Shown here piece by piece: positions 7,853-14,967 of a stretch of 24,553 bases of DNA. A program made the translations under genes and the position numbers. The notes below the pieces were generated by a model. The model saw only the letters and a program-made list of their open reading frames with translations. It was not told the DNA's origin and searched no databases. The DNA comes from Bacteroidales bacterium. GTDB lineage: Bacteria > Bacteroidota > Bacteroidia > Bacteroidales > UBA932. Position 1 is the stretch's first letter; each line of letters begins with the position of its first letter. The stretch spans positions 1 through 24,553 of the forward strand of contig SFMU01000030.1 in NCBI GenBank assembly GCA_004552965.1, written 5' to 3'.

Positions 7853-9415
7853 ATGGAGAAGTTTGTAGTTTATCAGATGCTTCCACGGCTCTGGAATTCC
7901 GGGGCAATGCCAGGAGAAACTCCAGTTACGGGAAAGTTCTCGGACATCGATGAACCTTTCCTTGAATATCTCCGTTCCTGCGGTGTTTCACATCTCTGGC
8001 TGACCGGACTGATCCGCCATGCCACGACAGTCTCATACAAAGGTATGCCCGCTTCCCTCAGACAGGTTGTCAAAGGTGATGCAGGTTCTCCATATGCCAT
8101 AATCGACTACTATGATGTCAATCCCTATCTTGCTGACAATGTTAACGAAAGACACCGTGAGTTCAGGTCTTTGTTGAACAGGGTGCACAAGTCCGGGCTG
8201 AAATTCATCATGGATTTTGTACCGAATCATGTAGCCCGTGACTACGGCAGGAAAGGTCTCGTCAGATCGTCGGCGATACCGCTTGGAAAGGAGGATGACA
8301 CTTCGGCCCACTGGAGGCCGGAGAATGATTTCTATTACTATCCCGGTGAAGACCTGACGCTTCCGGTACCGCCATCCGAGGGACAGCCTCCCTATACGGA
8401 GAGTCCTGCAAAAGCCTCCGGCAACTGCTTCTCCCCCACTCCCGGTGTCAATGACTGGTACGAAACCATAAGGCTGAATTACTGCAACACCCGGACAGCC
8501 ACTTGGGACCGGATGTATGAGATTGTGCGTTTCTGGTGCAGGAAAGGTGTGGACGGCTTCCGGTGCGACATGGTGGAGATGGTTCCCAAGGAGTTCCTGA
8601 GCTGGTTGATTTCCGCCATCAAGAAGGAGTTTCCGTCGGTTATCTTCATCGCCGAGGTGTACACCAAGGACCTTTACAGGACTTATGTCAATGAAGTCGG
8701 GTTTGATTTTCTTTACGACAAATCAGGCCTCTATGACACGCTGAGGGCTGTTGTGCGGGGCGAAGCAAGTGCCCGGGCCCTCACTTGGAACTGGCAGTTT
8801 CTCGGTGAACTCCAACCGAGGATGCTGAATTTTCTCGAGAACCATGACGAGCAGAGGTTTGCTTCGGACTTCTATGCCGGCAATGCCGAATCTGCCTTCG
8901 CCGCCCTGGCCGTCAGTCTGCTCTTCGGCGTCTCCCCATTCATGCTGTATTGCGGAGAGGAGGTCGGCGAGCGGGGAATGAATGCGGAGGGCTTCAGTCA
9001 TATTGACGGGCGTACCAGCATATTCGATTGGTGTACAGTTGATTCAATAGCAAGACTTAAAGAATATGTTCATACAGGTTCCGGCCTTCTTCCCGAGGAG
9101 GAAAGCTTGCTCTCCAGGTATCGCGAAACCCTTGCGCTGTCCACATCCGATCCTTCTTTCAGCCGCGGCTGGACTTATGATCTGTGCTATTGCAATCTGA
9201 AATCCCGCGGTTTCGATCCGGACCGGCATTTCTGCTTTCTCAGAGGTTTCGGTGGTGAAGCCCGGCTGGTTGTCTGCAACTTTTCCTCCGCAGATGCGGA
9301 AACCGACATATTCATACCTCGAGAGGCTTTTCTCTATGTAGGATGCGGCTGTCCGGAAGAGACTCTCCGCCGCATCCGCGTTCCGTCCCGCGATTTCGTC
9401 ATTGTTCCCTTCTAG
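7853..9415 (+). CDS. Cytoplasmic alpha-amylase family protein (GH13)
   Basis: A 520-residue GH13 glycosidase. The four conserved regions of the TIM barrel are visible: region I DFVPNH at 121-126, region II GFRCDM at 235-240 with nucleophile D239, region III FIAEVY at 265-270 with acid/base E268, and region IV ENHDEQR at 329-335 with transition-state stabiliser D332. The 'YAIIDYYDVNPYL' block at 81-93 is the usual substrate-side segment after strand 2. There is no signal peptide, so it should work in the cytoplasm on internal alpha-glucan or imported maltodextrin rather than on external starch. The C-terminal 90 residues form the expected small beta domain. The start follows the previous stop by 4 bases with a GAGGGG stretch ahead of it, so it is co-transcribed with the ATP-grasp fusion. 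Exact specificity is not deducible. Confidence 0.92.
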   Translation: MEKFVVYQMLPRLWNSGAMPGETPVTGKFSDIDEPFLEYLRSCGVSHLWLTGLIRHATTVSYKGMPASLRQVVKGDAGSPYAIIDYYDVNPYLADNVNERHREFRSLLNRVHKSGLKFIMDFVPNHVARDYGRKGLVRSSAIPLGKEDDTSAHWRPENDFYYYPGEDLTLPVPPSEGQPPYTESPAKASGNCFSPTPGVNDWYETIRLNYCNTRTATWDRMYEIVRFWCRKGVDGFRCDMVEMVPKEFLSWLISAIKKEFPSVIFIAEVYTKDLYRTYVNEVGFDFLYDKSGLYDTLRAVVRGEASARALTWNWQFLGELQPRMLNFLENHDEQRFASDFYAGNAESAFAALAVSLLFGVSPFMLYCGEEVGERGMNAEGFSHIDGRTSIFDWCTVDSIARLKEYVHTGSGLLPEEESLLSRYRETLALSTSDPSFSRGWTYDLCYCNLKSRGFDPDRHFCFLRGFGGEARLVVCNFSSADAETDIFIPREAFLYVGCGCPEETLRRIRVPSRDFVIVPF

Positions 9416-9504
9416 TCCTTTGGACTCCTTCCGGCGATTCTGCCTGCATTCCGGATGCTTGACTTATTGCCGTACCCTGCAATAGCAATTTTCAAATTCC
9501 TAAA

Positions 9505-9537
9505 TTGCACAAATCTCGCCATTAATTAGTAAATTTG
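9505..9537 (+). promoter_or_regulatory. Candidate promoter of the ligA operon
   Basis: A -7 box TAAATTTG at 9530-9537 fits TAnnTTTG exactly. TTG at 9505-9507 is a plausible -33 element, with a 22-base spacer that is slightly long. Transcription would start near 9543, just before the leader hairpin and about 70 bases upstream of the ligA ATG. The rest of the 9416-9612 gap holds no gene. A small 5-bp hairpin directly after the amylase stop (AGTCC TTT GGACT, 9414-9426) lacks a U tract. Confidence 0.55.
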
Positions 9538-9544
9538 TATCTTT

Positions 9545-9587
9545 AGGTTTCGGCTTTATGAAGCGCGGGCGCGCACCCCGAAAACCT
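9545..9587 (+). promoter_or_regulatory. Stem-loop at the 5' end of the ligA leader
   Basis: AGGTTTCGG at 9545-9553 pairs with CCGAAAACCT at 9578-9587 (one bulged A), enclosing a GC-rich loop that contains GCGCGGGCGCGC. With the predicted start near 9543, this hairpin would sit almost at the 5' end of the transcript. It could stabilise the mRNA or modulate translation. It is not followed by a U tract, so it is not an obvious terminator. Confidence 0.4.
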
Positions 9588-9623
9588 GGACAGTTTGCAA
9601 ATATTACCGGCGATGGATGCTAA
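9558..9623 (+). CDS. Possible 21-codon upstream ORF overlapping the ligA start
   Basis: ATG at 9558-9560 lies inside the leader hairpin loop and opens a 21-codon frame ending in TAA at 9621-9623, eleven bases inside ligA in another frame. The first half of the peptide is very basic (MKRGRAPRKPG). No Shine-Dalgarno site precedes it. It may be chance; it is listed because its position relative to hairpin and ligA start would suit translational coupling or attenuation. Confidence 0.2.
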   Translation: MKRGRAPRKPGQFANITGDGC

Positions 9624-11709
9624 TCAGGCAGAAAATAGAATCTTGGAACTGAAGGATATCCTTTGGGAGAACAGCAGGAGGTACTATGTGGAGAACGCTC
9701 CGACGATGAGCGACTTCGAATATGATACCCTCATGCATGAACTCGAGGATCTCGAGAGTCGCTATCCCCAGTTCAGGACTCCGGATTCCCCTACCCAGAA
9801 AGTTGGAAGCGACCTTGAGGCGGCTTCGCCGAAGTCATCCCGCAAGGGAAAGGAATTCGCACGCTATCCCCACCGCTATCCGATGCTTTCCCTTGGCAAC
9901 ACGTACAGCATTGCCGAGATCGAAGATTTCGTCCGTCGTGCCGAAAGGGAACTCGGCAGGAGCGATTTCACATATTCATGCGAACTGAAATTTGACGGAA
10001 CTGCCATCTGCCTGAATTACAGGAACGGCAAGCTGTTCCGCGCGCTGACCAGAGGCGACGGAGTCATCGGAGACGACGTGACTGACAATGTCCGGATGAT
10101 TTCGAATGTGCCTCAGACCCTGAAGGGCAGCGGCTGGCCGGATGACTTTGAAATCAGGGGTGAGATCCTGATGCCCTACGAATCTTTCGACCGATTGAAT
10201 GAGGAACGCGAAGCACAGGAGGAAGAGCCTTTCGCCAATCCGAGAAATGCTGCCTCCGGTTCCCTTAAACTGACTGATCCCCAAGAGGTTGGGCGGAGAG
10301 GTCTGATCTGTACCCTTTATCATGTTCCTGCCGGGAGCGTGGCTTGCGCTACTCATCAGGAGGTTCTGGATGCCGCCGCATCCTGGGGGCTGCCTGTCTC
10401 TCCGGAAAGAAGGACGGTCGGATCGATAGCCGAAATCGAGGAATATATCGACTACTGGGACACGGCCAGGAAGACCCTTCCGTTCGCAACTGACGGGATT
10501 GTCATCAAGATCAATTCCCTGGCCCTGCAGAGCAGCCTGGGATACACGGCCAAATCTCCAAGGTGGGCAGTCGCTTACAAGTTCAAGGCGGAAGAGGCTC
10601 TGACCAGGCTGCTCTCGATTGACTATCAGGTCGGAAGGACAGGGGCCGTGACTCCGGTCGCCAACCTCACCCCTGTTTTCCTGTCCGGAACGATGGTCAG
10701 GAGGGCGACTCTCAACAATCAGGATTTCATCAATCAGATGGACATCCGAGTGGGCGACACTGTCAAGGTGGTCAAAGGAGGAGAAATCATTCCCAAGATC
10801 ATCGATGTGGACTATTCCCTCAGGCCTGCACAGTCGCAGATCCCTGTCTTCCCCAAGACTTGCCCGGACTGCGGAACCCCGCTGGTCAAGGCCGACGGAG
10901 AGGCAAAGTGGTTCTGTCCGAATTCCGATGGCTGCCCGACTCAGATCAAAGGCAAGCTTCTGCACTTCATGAGCCGCAAGGCCATGAACATCATTGCCGG
11001 CGAGGCGACTGTCGACCAGCTTTTCAATCTCGGTCTGGTCCGCACTCCCGACCAGCTGTACACTCTTTCGAAAAACAGTCTCCTGATGCTTGAGGGGTGG
11101 AAGGAGCGTTCTGCCCAGAGATTTCTGGACAGTATCAGGGAATCCCTGGACGTTCCTTTCGAGCGGGTTCTGCATGCCCTTGGAATCCGTTTTGTCGGTG
11201 AGACGACCGCCAAGTCGATGGCAAGGCATTTCGGCAGCATCGATGCCCTGATGGCAGCGACAAGAGAGGATCTTCTGCAGGTCGGAGACATCGGAGATGT
11301 GATTGCCGACAGTGTGAAGGACTATTTCGCCGACAGCGGCCACCTCCGGATGATAGGGAATCTCAGGAATGCTGGGCTTCATTTCTCGGTTGAAACTGCC
11401 GCTGAAAGTTCCGATGCCCTTTCAGGAAAGACCTTCGTCGTTTCCGGAACATTCTCCGTGTCCCGGGATGAGATCAAGAGACTTATCGAAGCTGCAGGTG
11501 GCCGCAATGCAGGTTCTGTCAGCAGCAGGACAACCTTCCTTCTAGCCGGCGCAAAGCCGGGTCCGGAGAAGATAAAAAAGGCAGAGGCCCTTGGAGTCAA
11601 GGTAATTGGGGAAGAGGACTTCTTCCAGATGCTTCCATCAGGTACGGTTTCCCCTGCCCGGCAGGCTCCGCAGCCGGAGCCGGAACAGGAATTGACATTG
11701 TTTCAGTGA
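9613..11709 (+). CDS. ligA: NAD+-dependent DNA ligase LigA
   Basis: A 698-residue enzyme that seals nicks in replication and repair using NAD+. Domain order is complete. The N-terminal Ia domain includes RRYYVENAPTMSDFEYDTLM at 22-41. The adenylation domain has ELKFDGTAI at 124-132, with K126 the adenylated lysine. The OB fold includes VGRTGAVTPVANL at 340-352. The zinc finger is C417, C420, C435, C441, with the same spacing as in E. coli. Helix-hairpin-helix repeats follow at roughly 500-580, then a BRCT domain at about 603-676. The start is ATG 9613; a TTG six codons earlier is less likely because it lacks a good context. An unusual proline/glutamate tail ends in QELTLFQ, which resembles a sliding-clamp-binding motif. 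First gene of a six-gene operon; the next start is 6 bases after its stop. Confidence 0.98.
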   Translation: MDANQAENRILELKDILWENSRRYYVENAPTMSDFEYDTLMHELEDLESRYPQFRTPDSPTQKVGSDLEAASPKSSRKGKEFARYPHRYPMLSLGNTYSIAEIEDFVRRAERELGRSDFTYSCELKFDGTAICLNYRNGKLFRALTRGDGVIGDDVTDNVRMISNVPQTLKGSGWPDDFEIRGEILMPYESFDRLNEEREAQEEEPFANPRNAASGSLKLTDPQEVGRRGLICTLYHVPAGSVACATHQEVLDAAASWGLPVSPERRTVGSIAEIEEYIDYWDTARKTLPFATDGIVIKINSLALQSSLGYTAKSPRWAVAYKFKAEEALTRLLSIDYQVGRTGAVTPVANLTPVFLSGTMVRRATLNNQDFINQMDIRVGDTVKVVKGGEIIPKIIDVDYSLRPAQSQIPVFPKTCPDCGTPLVKADGEAKWFCPNSDGCPTQIKGKLLHFMSRKAMNIIAGEATVDQLFNLGLVRTPDQLYTLSKNSLLMLEGWKERSAQRFLDSIRESLDVPFERVLHALGIRFVGETTAKSMARHFGSIDALMAATREDLLQVGDIGDVIADSVKDYFADSGHLRMIGNLRNAGLHFSVETAAESSDALSGKTFVVSGTFSVSRDEIKRLIEAAGGRNAGSVSSRTTFLLAGAKPGPEKIKKAEALGVKVIGEEDFFQMLPSGTVSPARQAPQPEPEQELTLFQ

Positions 11710-11715
11710 TTTGAC

Positions 11716-12720
11716 ATGAGCAGATTCTCAAAGGCAGCAAAAAGAGTCATATCCAGGGTCAGGCTTCTCTTCAGAAGGCTGAACACCTTTCTGTCCAATG
11801 ACATCTGGAATGTCGACCTCAGTGATTTCGGAAAGGCTAAGGCCCATTTGCTTCGTGATGTCAAAGTCCTGCTCCTGACTCTGGACACCTTTGCCGAAAG
11901 AGCGATCGGCTTCCAGTCCGTGGCCCTGAGTTATTTCTGTGCGATGGCCTTCGTGCCTTTCATCGCAGTCGCATTTGCCATCACAGGAGGTTTCGGACTG
12001 GGAGACAAGCTGAAGTCGATGCTTCTTTCCCTGGATGTAGGCAAGGAACTCATCGGCACTCTTATGGATGCGGCGGACAAGATCATCATCTCGGCTACAA
12101 ACGACATATTCGGACTCATAAGCGCCCTGATGTTCATCTGGCTCGTCATCTGGATGATGCTCCGCGTGGAGAAAGTGTTCAACAATGTCTGGGGAGTCCG
12201 CAAGCCGGAACGCCCTTTCTTCAAGAGTCTCGGAGTTGACATAGTGATACTCATCCTTTCCCCTTTCGTCATTCTCATCCTGTATTCGGGGACCATCGTA
12301 TATTCGCACATCCTTGATCTCTTTCCGAAGTGGATGGGGGTGTCCGATGCAATCAGTTCCCTCTTGGGATGGGTAATTGCGGCAGCAGTCACTGTGATGA
12401 TCTTCTCTGCCATGTACAAGTTCATCCCTGCTGCCAAGGTTGAATACAGATATGCGCTCAAGTCGGCCATGCTTGCCGGCGTCGCTTTCACGATACTCCA
12501 ATACCTCTATCTGGAGACCCAGGTCATGGTGATGAGGCAGAATGCCGTCTACGGTACGATTGCGGCCATCCCTCTTTTCATGATGTGGCTCAGATACGGG
12601 TGGCTGATAATATTGCTGGGCGCTCAGATTTCATATTCCTTCCAGACGGTCGACGGACTTGAGACGGATAATGAAATCGAGGATGCAATCAAGAATCATA
12701 AACAGGTAGAAGAAATATGA
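11716..12720 (+). CDS. YihY/BrkB-family inner-membrane protein
   Basis: A 334-residue integral membrane protein of the YihY/UPF0761 family, function not established. About six hydrophobic segments are visible, near residues 67-91, 132-150, 172-196, 217-235, 250-268 and 284-305, with a basic cytoplasmic N-terminus of about 50 residues. Family hallmarks are ALSYFCAMAFVPF near 70-82, FNNVWGV near 155-161, and the C-terminal block NAVYGTIAAIPLFMMWLRYG followed by GAQISY (276-307). The old name 'ribonuclease BN' is a misannotation for this family. It is squeezed between ligA (6-base gap) and rel, whose ATG overlaps its TGA in an ATGA junction at 12717-12720, implying translational coupling. Confidence 0.9.
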   Translation: MSRFSKAAKRVISRVRLLFRRLNTFLSNDIWNVDLSDFGKAKAHLLRDVKVLLLTLDTFAERAIGFQSVALSYFCAMAFVPFIAVAFAITGGFGLGDKLKSMLLSLDVGKELIGTLMDAADKIIISATNDIFGLISALMFIWLVIWMMLRVEKVFNNVWGVRKPERPFFKSLGVDIVILILSPFVILILYSGTIVYSHILDLFPKWMGVSDAISSLLGWVIAAAVTVMIFSAMYKFIPAAKVEYRYALKSAMLAGVAFTILQYLYLETQVMVMRQNAVYGTIAAIPLFMMWLRYGWLIILLGAQISYSFQTVDGLETDNEIEDAIKNHKQVEEI

Positions 12721-14939
12721 GCATCTCGCAGTTCACAGAGAAAGATTATGAGATGATCCGCGAACGTTATGCGGAACTTCTTGACGCAGCGGAGAAAAGA
12801 TGCGCCAATGAAGAAGAGCTCTCGGTTGTCAGGAAGGCTTTCGATTTTGCGAATGAAGCCCACAAGAATGTGCGGCGCCGTTCCGGAGATCCTTACATCA
12901 TTCATCCGATTGCCGTCGCCAACATCGTGGTCAATGACATCGGTCTGGGCTACAAGTCGATCGTGGCGGCTCTTCTGCACGATGTCGTGGAGGATACGAA
13001 CTACACCATAGAAGACATCGGAAATCTTTTCGGCGCGAAAGTCGCTTCTCTGGTCGACGGTCTGACCAAGATCAAGAATGTGCTGGACAACGAGGACCGC
13101 AGCAAGAACCACCTGAAGGAGGAAAGCAGCATCCAGGCGGAGAATTTCAAGCGTATTCTCCTGACGATGAATGATGATGTCAGGGTTGTGCTGATCAAAC
13201 TCGCGGACAGGCTCCACAACTGCAGGACAATCGAGTTCATGCCTGAATACAAAAGGGACAAGATCCTCAGCGAGACTATGTTCATATTCATTCCTCTCGC
13301 CCACAGGCTCGGTCTCTATGAGATGAAGTCGGAGATGGAGAACATCTGGCTCAAATACAAAGAGCCGGATGCCTACAAGGAGATCTGCGGTCTGGTGGAC
13401 AGGAGCCTTTCAGGACAGAAGCATCATATCGACGAGTTCATCGAGCCTATCAACGAGTCCCTGAAGAAGGCCGGGTTCGACTTCATCATCCGCAAGCGGC
13501 TGAAGAGCCCATATTCGATATGGCACAAGATGCAGACGAAGAATGTCACCTTCGACCAGGTCTATGACCTCTATGCTCTCAGGATAATATTCACTCCGAG
13601 TCCTGACGGGACTGAGAGCGAGCGTGACATGTGCTACCACATATTCTCCATCATCACCGGCCTCTACCGCTACAAGCCGGACCGCGTCAGGGACTGGGTC
13701 AAGAACCCGAAGAGCAATGGTTACGAGGCTCTGCACTGCACCCTGATGAGCAACAGCGGCATCTGGATCGAGGTTCAGATCAGGTCCAAACGCATGGATG
13801 ACATAGCCGAGAAGGGTATCGCCGCCCATTGGTCCTACAAGAAGGAAGGCTACATCAGCGAGAATGATTCGGAGATGGACAAATGGCTCGCAAAGGTCAA
13901 GGAGATTCTGGTCAGCCCTGACGTGAATGCCCTCGAACTTCTTGATATTATCCACAATGACCTGGTTGCCAGCGAGATAACCGTCTTCACTCCGAAGGGT
14001 GACCAGAAATCCGTACACAAAGGATCGACCGTTCTGGATTTCGCCTATCAGATTCATACCGAGATCGGCAACAAGGCGATCGCTGCCAAAGTGAACATGA
14101 AGCTTGTGCCTCTCTCGCATGTCCTCAAATCCGGAGACCTTGTGGAAATCATCACTGCAGAGAACGAGCATCCGAAGAAAGAATGGCTCCAGTTCCTGCA
14201 GACCCGCCATGCCAGGAGCATCGTGCTCGACTTTTTCAAGGGACGCAAGAAGGAAATTGCCGAGATGGGAGAGAAAATGCTTGGCGAACACCTGGTTTCC
14301 CAGGGATACAAGCTGTCCCACGACACTCTCGGTGTGCTTAAGGAAAAGTACAACATCCCGGGAGGAAGTCTTGACGAACTCTATTTCAAGATCGGCATCG
14401 GCACCATCAAGGTCTCCGATGTCACAGATTTCCTGATCGAGTCCAGGGTCGACAAGAGCCATTCGTGGAGTTTCCCATGGTTCCGCAAGAAGGAAACACA
14501 GAAGAAGGACAAGAATGAATATGTCATCGCATCCTGCTGCAAGCCTATTCCGGGCGACCCTGTCATCGGGATCAAGAACCCTGACGGCACGGTCACGGTC
14601 CACAAGAAGACCTGTCCGGTGGCTGACAGCATCGCCTCGATGCACGGAGACTGGGTAGTGGTTCCGAAGTGGGGCTCGAACGTGGAGGAGAAACAGGAAT
14701 TCCCTGTCCGTCTTTCCATCAAGGGAATTGACAGGGTCGGACTTGTCAACGAACTCTCCCGCTACATCTCCCTCGTGATGGGAGTCAACATGCGGAAAGT
14801 CTATCTCTCTGCAGGTGAAGGACTTTTCGACGGTTACATCGATCTCTACGTCCACGACAAGTCTGTGCTTGACAGGATGGTCAAGAAACTCTCCTCCATC
14901 GAAGGCATCCAGAGTGTCTCCCGTACGGACATCATCTGA
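12717..14939 (+). CDS. rel: Bifunctional (p)ppGpp synthetase/hydrolase, RelA/SpoT homologue
   Basis: A 740-residue long RSH enzyme of the stringent response. The HD hydrolase domain is intact, with H63 in IIHP and the H88-D89/E92-D93 motif of LLHDVVEDT, so ppGpp hydrolysis is expected. The synthetase domain (about 253-375) keeps R261 in RLKSPYSIWHKM, D284 in YDLYALRI, and EVQIRS plus EKGIAAHW at 352-372. Next come a TGS domain at about 420-480 (ITVFTPKGDQ), a conserved Cys region (CCKPIPGD at 607-614 and VHKKTCP at 628-634), and a C-terminal ACT domain at about 662-738 for ribosome/nutrient sensing. The basic RLKS at the synthetase entry differs from the RPKH or RFKD forms seen elsewhere. It starts inside the yihY stop codon, so its level is probably tied to that gene. 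Confidence 0.95.
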   Translation: MSISQFTEKDYEMIRERYAELLDAAEKRCANEEELSVVRKAFDFANEAHKNVRRRSGDPYIIHPIAVANIVVNDIGLGYKSIVAALLHDVVEDTNYTIEDIGNLFGAKVASLVDGLTKIKNVLDNEDRSKNHLKEESSIQAENFKRILLTMNDDVRVVLIKLADRLHNCRTIEFMPEYKRDKILSETMFIFIPLAHRLGLYEMKSEMENIWLKYKEPDAYKEICGLVDRSLSGQKHHIDEFIEPINESLKKAGFDFIIRKRLKSPYSIWHKMQTKNVTFDQVYDLYALRIIFTPSPDGTESERDMCYHIFSIITGLYRYKPDRVRDWVKNPKSNGYEALHCTLMSNSGIWIEVQIRSKRMDDIAEKGIAAHWSYKKEGYISENDSEMDKWLAKVKEILVSPDVNALELLDIIHNDLVASEITVFTPKGDQKSVHKGSTVLDFAYQIHTEIGNKAIAAKVNMKLVPLSHVLKSGDLVEIITAENEHPKKEWLQFLQTRHARSIVLDFFKGRKKEIAEMGEKMLGEHLVSQGYKLSHDTLGVLKEKYNIPGGSLDELYFKIGIGTIKVSDVTDFLIESRVDKSHSWSFPWFRKKETQKKDKNEYVIASCCKPIPGDPVIGIKNPDGTVTVHKKTCPVADSIASMHGDWVVVPKWGSNVEEKQEFPVRLSIKGIDRVGLVNELSRYISLVMGVNMRKVYLSAGEGLFDGYIDLYVHDKSVLDRMVKKLSSIEGIQSVSRTDII

Positions 14940-14967
14940 CATCATGTTTATTTGAACAAGGCTACAA

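Noticed and set aside
9414..9426. Small hairpin AGTCC TTT GGACT after the amylase stop as a terminator
   Set aside because: The stem is only 5 bp with a 3-base loop and no U tract follows. It is too weak to call.
9976..11382. A 468-codon open frame on the minus strand
   Set aside because: It is the antisense shadow of ligA, with composition unlike a folded protein and no motif.
14945..14952. TTTATTTG before the Big_5 lipoprotein gene as a promoter
   Set aside because: It mismatches the key A of TAnnTTTG, has no -33 element, and lies in a 28-base gap within a tight operon.
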